DNA from: DASRIA01 sp035650255
GTDB lineage: Bacteria; Actinomycetota; Thermoleophilia; Solirubrobacterales; JBBDJG01
Direction: 5' to 3'
Assembly: GCA_035650255.1 (NCBI GenBank)
Contig: DASRIA010000093.1
Location: forward strand, 1 to 10,814
DNA: 10,814 bases
Part shown: in pieces, positions 1-4,839 of the stretch
Layout: every line of letters begins with the position of its first letter
Numbering within the stretch: the stretch's first letter is position 1
The notes under the pieces: generated by a model
Told to the model about the DNA's origin: nothing
What the model saw: the letters and a program-made list of their open reading frames with translations, nothing else
The model's database searches: none
Translations under genes and position numbers: made by a program

Positions 1-213
1 AATTGCGGCGCGACCTGCTGGAGCTCCTTTGGTGCCGGCACCGTCGTCACGTTGACGGCCATCCCGTCCGCCACCGCCACGTTCACCGGCTGGAGCGGCG
101 GTGGCTGCTCCGGCACCGGCACCTGTACCGTTACGCTGAACGGCGCGAGGACCGTCAACGCCAATTTCGATCTGAGGACGTCGACTGAGACGCCGGCATC
201 AGTGCCACACTGA
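1..213 (+). CDS. C-terminal fragment of a secreted protein with an InlB-B/Big-type repeat (5' end outside window)
   Basis: Frame 1 is open from the first base to a TGA at 211-213 and gives 70 residues. It reads as one bacterial repeat unit of the InlB-B/Flg_new-like type: NCGATC near the start, then TVVTLTAIP, TFTGWSGGG, CSGTGTCTV and VNANF. Two Cys pairs (residues 2 and 6; 36 and 42) sit where this family usually has them. Such repeats occur in long extracellular or cell-surface proteins and form small beta domains; the specific role here is unknown. After the repeat only about 13 unrelated residues remain before the stop. A second, out-of-frame repeat follows (189-332), so this C-terminus has probably been shortened by a deletion or frameshift. 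The start lies upstream of the window. The repeat assignment is from pattern recognition of the motif series and is fairly secure; the whole protein cannot be named. Confidence 0.72.
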   Translation, partial: NCGATCWSSFGAGTVVTLTAIPSATATFTGWSGGGCSGTGTCTVTLNGARTVNANFDLRTSTETPASVPH

Positions 214-332
214 CTGCTATGCTGGCCGCCATCGCCACGTTTACGGGTTGGAGCGGCGGCGGCTTCGGCGCCGGCGTCCGCAACGCTCAGCGCACTGCCC
301 TAGGGACCACGCGCGACCGCCGGTTTTCTTGA
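189..332 (+). pseudogene. Decayed, frame-shifted copy of the preceding InlB-B-type repeat
   Basis: In frame 3, out of frame with the preceding CDS, the sequence reads SATLTAMLAAIATFTGWSGGG, closely matching TLTAIPSATATFTGWSGGG of the upstream unit. Aligning 52-105 with 210-263 by hand gives about 43 of 54 identical bases. Seven of the eleven differences fall at third codon positions, so the copy diverged while coding. The second half is degraded: the Cys pair is lost and the frame runs to a TGA at 330-332. The spacing between the two repeat cores is also much shorter than a normal full unit, consistent with an internal deletion plus frameshift. It is read as the relic tail of the gene at 1-213, not as a separate gene, although an ATG occurs at 219. 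Confidence 0.55.
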
Positions 333-358
333 CTCGCTCGGCGGGACAGCGCTAGTTT
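329..358 (+). promoter_or_regulatory. Possible sigma70-type promoter for the prenyltransferase gene
   Basis: TTGACT at 329-334 and TAGTTT at 353-358 are separated by 18 bases. The -35 box matches the consensus at five of six positions, the -10 box at three of six. A start about seven bases downstream would leave only about six bases before the ATG at 371, so the message would be nearly leaderless. That fits the lack of a Shine-Dalgarno sequence before this gene. The evidence is spacing and consensus only. Confidence 0.3.
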
Positions 359-370
359 GAAATCCTGGCC

Positions 371-1144
371 ATGCGCGGCTTCCTCTACTACCTGTATGGG
401 CGGCGACTCCTACGTCAGGTCCGCGGCCACGACGTCCCGCGACATCTAGGGATCATCCTCGACGGCAACCGCCGCTACGCGCTCGCGCGCGGGGTGCCGG
501 ACCTCAGAGCGGCATACGCCCTCGGCGCCGAAAAGCTCGACGACGTCCTGGAGTGGTGCGCCGAGATCGGGATCCGTGCCGTCAGCCTCTGGGTGTTCTC
601 GACCGACAATTTCCAGCGGCCGCCGACCGAGGTCTCCGGAATCCTTTCGGCGATCGAGTCAAAGCTCACGAGGCTCGCACGGCACCCGAGCTCGCATCGC
701 CTGGGTCTTCGCGTCCGGGCCGTGGGTAAGCTCGATCTGCTTCCCGATTCGACCATCGCGGCGATTCGTGCCGCCGAGGAAGCGACCGCGGGCAATCACG
801 CGATGGATCTGACGTTCGCAGTCGCTTACGGCGGTCGTCAGGAGATCATCGACGCCGTGCAGGCGATGCTCCGTGAGAAGAACAAGCAAGGCGAGGATCT
901 CCAGACGATCATCGACGGCGTCAACGAGGAGACGATCGCCCAGTACCTCTACGCGCCCGATCTCCCGGACCCGGATCTGATCATCCGCACGAGCGGCGAG
1001 ATCCGACTGTCCGGGTTCCTCCTGTGGCAAAGCGCGTACAGCGAGTTCTACTTCTGCGACGCGCACTGGCCGGCCTTCCGCAAGGTCGATTTCCTCCGCG
1101 CCGTCAGGGCGTATCAGCAGCGCGACCGCCGCTTCGGCGGCTGA
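371..1144 (+). CDS. uppS: Z-isoprenyl diphosphate synthase (undecaprenyl diphosphate synthase family)
   Basis: This 257-residue protein has the usual length and motif series of cis-prenyltransferases, soluble enzymes that add isopentenyl diphosphate units in Z configuration to make polyprenyl carriers. Visible motifs: HLGIILDGNRR (residues 25-35) with catalytic Asp31; STDNFQRP (77-84) in place of SSENWxRP; AYGGRQEI (152-159); and RTSGEIRLSGFLLWQ (206-220) with the diphosphate-binding Arg206, Arg212 and Ser214, followed by Glu225. The first motif, the C-terminal RLSGFLLWQSAYSE and AHWPAFRKVDFLRA resemble the mycobacterial short-chain enzyme Rv1086 (Z-farnesyl diphosphate synthase) more than E. 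coli UppS. Two substitutions stand out: Tyr49 appears to sit where E. coli has His43, and Asp79 replaces Glu73. Product length is therefore open (C15 or long-chain). No Shine-Dalgarno precedes the ATG, and no cdsA or rseP neighbour is present, unlike many uppS loci. Confidence 0.9.
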   Translation: MRGFLYYLYGRRLLRQVRGHDVPRHLGIILDGNRRYALARGVPDLRAAYALGAEKLDDVLEWCAEIGIRAVSLWVFSTDNFQRPPTEVSGILSAIESKLTRLARHPSSHRLGLRVRAVGKLDLLPDSTIAAIRAAEEATAGNHAMDLTFAVAYGGRQEIIDAVQAMLREKNKQGEDLQTIIDGVNEETIAQYLYAPDLPDPDLIIRTSGEIRLSGFLLWQSAYSEFYFCDAHWPAFRKVDFLRAVRAYQQRDRRFGG

Positions 1145-1219
1145 GTCTCTCCATCGACCGACGCCGGCGTCACGCCGCGCCCCGAGCGTAGTGGACAGTT
1201 CTGCGCTAAGCTTGCCGCC

Positions 1220-1972
1220 ATGAGACTTGCCGGCAAGGTCGCGTTGATCAGCGGCGGCGCGCGCGGAATGGGCGCCGCCGAGGCACGGTTGTTCGCGCGC
1301 GAAGGCGCGCAGGTCGTCATCGGCGACGTGCTCGAGGCCGAAGGGCGCGAGGTCGAAGCCGACATCAAAGCAAAAGGCGGCGAGGCGGTCTCCACGCGCC
1401 TCGACGTCACGAGCGAGCCCGACTGGCAGAAGGCGGTCGGTCTCGCCCAGAGCCGCTTCGGGAGGCTGAACGTCCTCGTCAACAACGCCGGCATCGGCGG
1501 CGGGAGTCGGATCGAGGACACCACGGTCGAGGACTGGGACCGCATGATGGCGATCAACGCCAAGGGCGTATTCCTCGGAACCAAGAGCGTCATCGCTGCC
1601 ATGCGCCGGGCCGGCGGCGGCTCCGTCATCAACATCTCGTCGCAGCTCGGCCTGGTTGGGACGGACAACAGCAGCCCGCAGTACCAGGCTTCGAAGGGCG
1701 CGGTGCGACTGCTGACGAAGGCGACGGCGATTCAGTACGCGCGCGAGGGCATTCGCGCCAACTCCGTGCATCCCGGGCCGATCGTGACGGCGATGACCGA
1801 GCGCCGGAGAGCCGATCCCGCTCAGCGACAGCTGATGATCTCGCGCATTCCCCTGGGCCGGTACGGCGAGCCGGACGAGGTCGCCAACGGCGTCCTCTAT
1901 CTAGCCTCCGACGAAGCTGCCTTCGTCACCGGCAGCGAGCTGGTCATCGACGGAGGCTGGACTGCTCAGTAG
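1220..1972 (+). CDS. Short-chain dehydrogenase/reductase, classical NAD(H)-type
   Basis: A 250-residue classical SDR, the standard length for the family. The Rossmann glycine motif GGARGMG is at residues 12-18 and Asp36 ends strand beta-2, which usually selects NAD(H) over NADP(H). NNAG is at 88-91, Asn113 is the tetrad Asn, Ser141 is the likely catalytic Ser and YxxxK is Tyr155/Lys159. Ser141 lies 14 rather than the usual 13 residues before the Tyr, so the loop holds one extra residue. HPGPIVTAM (184-192) and the C-terminal VTGSELVIDGGW are also typical. The overall pattern resembles cyclopentanol dehydrogenase-like and other secondary-alcohol dehydrogenases, but substrate cannot be read from sequence. 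The gene begins 75 bases after the prenyltransferase with no strong Shine-Dalgarno; ATG is chosen because the Rossmann strand begins at once (RLAGKVALISGG). Confidence 0.9.
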   Translation: MRLAGKVALISGGARGMGAAEARLFAREGAQVVIGDVLEAEGREVEADIKAKGGEAVSTRLDVTSEPDWQKAVGLAQSRFGRLNVLVNNAGIGGGSRIEDTTVEDWDRMMAINAKGVFLGTKSVIAAMRRAGGGSVINISSQLGLVGTDNSSPQYQASKGAVRLLTKATAIQYAREGIRANSVHPGPIVTAMTERRRADPAQRQLMISRIPLGRYGEPDEVANGVLYLASDEAAFVTGSELVIDGGWTAQ

Positions 1973-2002
1973 CTCACGCTCGGCCGCGCGGGATGGCCGG
2001 CG

Positions 2003-2413
2003 ATGAGCATTGCCGGCGTGACAGTCCTGGTTGTGGACGACGAGCCGGCCGTGCTGGACACCGTCCGCGACGGCCTCGTGGCGCACGGCTATCAGGTGCT
2101 GACAGCCGCAGGCCCAGACCAAGCGATCCAGGTCGCGCAGGCACACGCGGGAACGATCGCGCTGGCGCTGATCGACGTCGTCATGCCCGGGATGAGCGGC
2201 CCCGAGGTCGCGCGGCGTCTACACGAGAGCAGGCCCGATCTGAAGGTGCTCTTCATGTCCGGCTTTTCGACGGAAGTCGTCGTGGTACACGGCCTCACCG
2301 AGGGTAACCCTCTGCTCGTCAAACCGTTCAGCCTCGCGACGCTCGGCAGGAAGGTGCACGAGGTGCTCGACTATCGCTCGCCGTTCTCGCGCCCACCGCA
2401 GCCTCCTCGCTGA
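2003..2413 (+). CDS. Stand-alone response-regulator receiver (CheY-like) domain
   Basis: This 136-residue protein is a single REC domain with no DNA-binding or enzymatic output. The acidic pair Asp12/Asp13 lies in VLVVDDEP, the phosphoacceptor is Asp58 in LIDVVMPGMSG, the switch Ser is Ser86 in LFMSGF, and the conserved Lys is Lys107 in LVKPF. The MSGFSTE and KPFSLATLGRKV segments are close to receivers found at the C-terminus of hybrid histidine kinases. A short Pro/Arg-rich tail (PFSRPPQPPR) follows the last helix. It would be phosphorylated by a histidine kinase and act by protein contact, but no kinase lies in the window. It begins 30 bases after the dehydrogenase stop and may share its transcript. 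ATG at 2003 has only a weak purine stretch upstream; an ATG at 1993 is in another frame. Confidence 0.88.
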   Translation: MSIAGVTVLVVDDEPAVLDTVRDGLVAHGYQVLTAAGPDQAIQVAQAHAGTIALALIDVVMPGMSGPEVARRLHESRPDLKVLFMSGFSTEVVVVHGLTEGNPLLVKPFSLATLGRKVHEVLDYRSPFSRPPQPPR

Positions 2414-2479
2414 ATAGCTCCGCGTTTTCCAGTATTTTACCGCTCATCGCCGGACGTCGCGCGAGGTGCCTTCGATTAC

Positions 2480-2508
2480 TTGACAACTCTCCGCGAGCGC
2501 AGCAAAGT
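2480..2508 (+). promoter_or_regulatory. Possible sigma70-type promoter for the 84-residue gene
   Basis: A perfect -35 hexamer TTGACA lies at 2480-2485 and a weak -10 CAAAGT (three of six) at 2503-2508, with 17 bases between. Transcription would start near 2515, just ahead of the AGGAGG at 2518. The -35 match and spacing are good; the -10 is poor. Confidence 0.3.
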
Positions 2509-2517
2509 GCTAGTCCC

Positions 2518-2523
2518 AGGAGG
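2518..2523 (+). promoter_or_regulatory. Shine-Dalgarno AGGAGG setting a GTG start
   Basis: A perfect AGGAGG sits eight bases before the GTG at 2532. It is the strongest ribosome-binding site on the + strand here. It fixes the start of the small gene and argues that the gene is real. Confidence 0.7.
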
Positions 2524-2531
2524 GCGGCGGC

Positions 2532-2786
2532 GTGTCAGCGCAAGGCGACCGGTTACTGGCGGCGATCGAAGCCGAGATCAAGAACATCTCGAAGCTCGAG
2601 CACACACTGGCGCGGACCAAGCTGGTCCTCCAGGAGCAGGCAAGCCGACTGCGGCTGGGTACGAACCCTGAGCTCGTCATGACGTCGCTCCGGCTCAGTG
2701 TCCCGCACGAGACGACGCTCGCCCTCATCGAGCGCGTCGACCCCGTTCTCTCCACTCCGGCCGAGCTGCCTCCAAAATCGTCGTAG
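2532..2786 (+). CDS. Small helical protein of unknown function (84 residues)
   Basis: I do not recognise this family. The GTG start is supported by an AGGAGG eight bases upstream. The protein is soluble-looking, with no signal peptide or membrane segment. Residues about 7-42 form a charged amphipathic helix with hydrophobic residues at exact seven-residue spacing (Ile12, Ile19, Leu26, Leu33, Leu40) and more at Leu9 and Ile16, suggesting a short coiled coil and self-association or a helical partner. The second half contains TNPELVMTSLRLSVPHETTLALIERVDPVL, here given as positions 44-73, and the end is Pro/Ser-rich. There are no Cys residues. It lies 118 bases after the receiver gene and runs convergent to the kinase-like gene, with a hairpin directly at its stop codon. 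A partner or regulatory role for the adjacent receiver is possible but unsupported. Confidence 0.62.
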   Translation: MSAQGDRLLAAIEAEIKNISKLEHTLARTKLVLQEQASRLRLGTNPELVMTSLRLSVPHETTLALIERVDPVLSTPAELPPKSS

Positions 2787-2828
2787 GTCGGGCTACCGAC
2801 CGGCCGCAGTAGCGGCGGATCATCCGCC
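2786..2828. terminator. Two hairpins between convergent genes, possible bidirectional terminator
   Basis: The 93-base gap between the convergent stops at 2786 and 2880 holds two inverted repeats. The first, 2786-2801, has a perfect six-pair stem GGTCGG/CCGACC with loop GCTA and begins at the last base of the TAG stop. The second, 2814-2828, is GGCGGAT-C-ATCCGCC and would fold with a small loop. Neither has a T-tract, so they would be Rho-dependent or weak terminators; hairpins in GC-rich DNA can also be chance. Confidence 0.35.
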
Positions 2829-2879
2829 TCGAGCGGGAGCCTGCGTCCTTACCGACTTCGGGACTTCAGGAGCAGTCGA

Positions 2880-4724
2880 TCAGCGAGGCTTCAGCAGCCA
2901 GTCGATCACCGCGCGCGAATCTTCCGGGTCCGGCGCACCGGGCGGCTGTGTGGCCGGCGCCGGCTGGGTCTGACCCGGTTCGCGACGCTCCGACCTTGCC
3001 GCCGGCGGCGGCGTTTGCGTCGATGACGACGGAGCCGGTCGCGGCGGCGCCGCCACAGCGGGAGATGGCGGCGGGGCTGACGGCGTCACGGCGGGCGACG
3101 GCGATGTCGCAGCCGGTGGCGCTGGTGCCGGCCGCGTCGGCGCCGCCACAGCGGGAGATGGCGGCGGGGCTGACGGCGTCACGGCGGGCGACGGCGATGT
3201 CGCAGCCGGTGGCGCTGGTGCCGGCCGCGCCGGCGCCGCAACGGCCGGCGGCGGTGGCGTCACTGACGGAGTCGATGGCGTCACAGCGGTAGCCGGCGGT
3301 GTGGCAGCCTGCGGAACCGGCGCTGGCCGCGGCGGTGTCGCGACGGCCGGCGGCGTCACAGCGGGCGCGGGCACAGCGGGAGTCGGCCGCGTCACCGCGG
3401 GCGCCGGCGACGTAGCTGCTGGCGCTGGCGATGTGGCTGGTGGCGCCGGCGGTGGTGTTGTCCTCGGCGGAGCTGCCGGCGTGCGCTCAACCGGCGGCGT
3501 CGCCACCGTCGGCGCACTCTTCGCCGGCGGGGTGACCACGCTGGGTTCCGGAGTGCGCACGGCGGGCTCGGGCATGCGCACGGTCGGTGCCGACGACTCG
3601 ACGGAAGGCCGTCCGGTTTCGGTCGGAGTGTTGGTCGCCGGTGCGGGCGGTCGCCGCGTCTCTATCGACGGCGGCGGCGGCGCCGGTGCGCTCGCGGGAA
3701 TCGCCTCCCGCACGCTCCGCTGCGACGTCGGAGACGCGGGTGTCCGCAGGGACAGCGCCCCCCAGATCACCGCGGCGACGGCAGCCGTCGCGAGTACCGC
3801 GCCACCCGCGATGACCGCGGCGCGCGTGCGCCGCGGCGCCGGACCATGCGCGCCGGTCCACAAGAGATTGAGGACGTCGCCCATCAACGGGCGCGCCTCG
3901 GGCTGCTTGTAGAGCGCGAGCGTGACCGCGCGCGACACCGAAGCCGGCACGCCGTCGCGGAGCTTCTGAATGGGGGTCGGCGCCTCTTTCAGATGCTTGG
4001 CGAAGATCGCCTCACGCGTCGCGCCCTGGAACGGCGGAGCTCCACTCAGAAGCTCGTGCAGAACCACACCGAACGCGTAGATGTCGGTCTTCTCGGTGTT
4101 CGGCGCCTTCTGGATCTGTTCGGGCGAGAGGTACTCGGCCGGCGGCTCCACGTTGATCAGCGCCTGCACCTCGCGTGCGTCGCGCAAACCCGACAGCTCG
4201 AGGTCGAGCAGCTTGAGATGACCGTCTTCGAGCACGATCACGTTGCGCGGAGCGATGGCGCCGTGGACGAATCCCATGTTGTGCAAGGTCTCGATGGCTC
4301 CACCCAGCTCGAGCGCCAGTCGTAGCGCCGCGTGGATGTCGAGCGCAGGGCGGGCCGCGATGACCTGGTCGAGTCGCCGGCCTTCGACGAGCTCCGTCAC
4401 GGTGAACGGACGACCCATGTCGAGCTCGCCGAACTCCAGCACGCGGGCCATCGCGGGATGAGAGCCGGAGGCCGCGATGATCGAGCGGCCCATCCGAATC
4501 ACGGCCTGCGCGGCCTGTGGCGTCGAGGCGAAGTTGCGCGGCAGGAACCGGATCGCAACCCGGTGGCCGGTCGACTCGTCCTCGCCGAGGCATACGGTCC
4601 CGAACGCGCCCGCGCCAATCTCGCTGACGACGCGGTAGCGTCCGCGAATGCGCAGCCCGCTCGGGAAGCGCTCACCGAGCTGAGCGGGAACCGCGGCAGG
4701 ACCTGCCTGGGACTCTCTCGCCAC
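2880..4724 (-). CDS. Membrane-anchored kinase-fold protein, predicted pseudokinase with Pro/Ala-rich tail
   Basis: This 614-residue protein has a Hanks-type kinase fold (about 30-290), basic linker, one membrane segment (about 302-324) and a ~290-residue Pro/Ala/Thr tail, presumably periplasmic, ending in SRAVIDWLLKPR. The fold is clear: glycine loop GAGAFG (37-42), YLSPEQ (198-203), TDIYAFGVVLHELLSG (213-228). Catalytic residues are missing: the VAIK Lys is Arg59 (VAIRF), HRDLKPxN is HGAIAPRN (154-161), losing the catalytic Asp and Lys, and DFG is DLE (174-176). Asn161 and Asp174 remain. I infer no or very weak phosphotransfer, so a PASTA-less PknB-like protein acting by binding. The tail has a 93-bp tandem duplication (3045-3230). 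GTG at 4724 is chosen because AGGAGG lies eight bases upstream; ATG at 4760 (12 residues longer) has no such site and overlaps the putative -10. The open frame continues to 5030 but would overlap dsbD. It is divergent from dsbD. Confidence 0.88.
   Translation of the reverse strand: MARESQAGPAAVPAQLGERFPSGLRIRGRYRVVSEIGAGAFGTVCLGEDESTGHRVAIRFLPRNFASTPQAAQAVIRMGRSIIAASGSHPAMARVLEFGELDMGRPFTVTELVEGRRLDQVIAARPALDIHAALRLALELGGAIETLHNMGFVHGAIAPRNVIVLEDGHLKLLDLELSGLRDAREVQALINVEPPAEYLSPEQIQKAPNTEKTDIYAFGVVLHELLSGAPPFQGATREAIFAKHLKEAPTPIQKLRDGVPASVSRAVTLALYKQPEARPLMGDVLNLLWTGAHGPAPRRTRAAVIAGGAVLATAAVAAVIWGALSLRTPASPTSQRSVREAIPASAPAPPPPSIETRRPPAPATNTPTETGRPSVESSAPTVRMPEPAVRTPEPSVVTPPAKSAPTVATPPVERTPAAPPRTTPPPAPPATSPAPAATSPAPAVTRPTPAVPAPAVTPPAVATPPRPAPVPQAATPPATAVTPSTPSVTPPPPAVAAPARPAPAPPAATSPSPAVTPSAPPPSPAVAAPTRPAPAPPAATSPSPAVTPSAPPPSPAVAAPPRPAPSSSTQTPPPAARSERREPGQTQPAPATQPPGAPDPEDSRAVIDWLLKPR
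3045..3230. repeat. 93-bp tandem repeat, two copies, inside the Pro/Ala-rich tail
   Basis: Copies 3045-3137 and 3138-3230 match at 92 of 93 bases; the only difference is T3137 versus C3230. Each encodes 31 residues of the kinase-like protein's tail, in frame, including PPAATSPSPAVTPS and PPPSPAV. Synonymous positions are identical, so the duplication is recent or kept uniform by slippage or conversion. Flanking sequence (3231-3290 and upstream of 3045) is similar in composition but diverged, suggesting older units. Confidence 0.9.
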
Positions 4725-4732
4725 TACCGGGA

Positions 4733-4738
4733 CCTCCT
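4733..4738 (-). promoter_or_regulatory. Shine-Dalgarno AGGAGG deciding the kinase-like start
   Basis: On the minus strand AGGAGG (4738 to 4733) lies eight bases before the GTG at 4724, the same spacing as at 2518-2532. The in-frame ATG at 4760 has only pyrimidine-rich sequence ahead of it. This favours the shorter protein. Confidence 0.55.
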
Positions 4739-4758
4739 CGCGAACGTCGCGACTATTC

Positions 4759-4787
4759 ATACAACATAGGTGGAGGACCTGCGTCAA
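4759..4787 (-). promoter_or_regulatory. Possible sigma70-type promoter for the kinase-like gene
   Basis: Minus strand: TTGACG (4787-4782), 17 bases, then TTGTAT (4764-4759). The -35 box matches five of six and the -10 three of six, with ideal spacing. Transcription would begin near 4752, giving a leader of about 28 bases containing the AGGAGG before the GTG at 4724. It would exclude the ATG at 4760 from the message. Confidence 0.38.
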
Positions 4788-4823
4788 GTCCGGTGGTTCC
4801 CCTCTCCCGACGCCGCGAGGTGG

Positions 4824-4829
4824 GATAAT
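4824..4829 (+). promoter_or_regulatory. Possible -10 element for the dsbD operon
   Basis: GATAAT matches the TATAAT consensus at five of six positions and is preceded by a G-rich stretch. It lies ten bases before the ATG at 4840, so the transcript would be close to leaderless. No convincing -35 box is found at 16-18 bases upstream, so activator dependence or chance are both possible. Confidence 0.28.
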
Positions 4830-4839
4830 CGGCCCTGCG

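Noticed and set aside
1160..1171. Perfect 12-base palindrome GACGCCGGCGTC between uppS and the dehydrogenase
   Set aside because: It leaves no room for a hairpin loop beyond four pairs, has no partner copy, and is likely chance in such GC-rich sequence; an operator cannot be excluded.
659..1771. Long minus-strand open frame (370 residues) opposite the prenyltransferase and dehydrogenase
   Set aside because: It spans two well-supported + strand genes and their gap, is rich in Arg/Ala/Asp, and shows no recognisable motif; a GC-rich antisense shadow.
3045..3230. Possible CRISPR or regulatory direct-repeat array
   Set aside because: The two copies are contiguous with no spacers and are in-frame coding sequence.
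2948..3912. Two + strand open frames (2948-3292 and 3301-3912) with Gly/Ala/Val repeats
   Set aside because: They are the antisense of the Pro/Ala-rich tail of the kinase-like gene; their repeats follow from the 93-bp duplication and GC-rich codon pattern.
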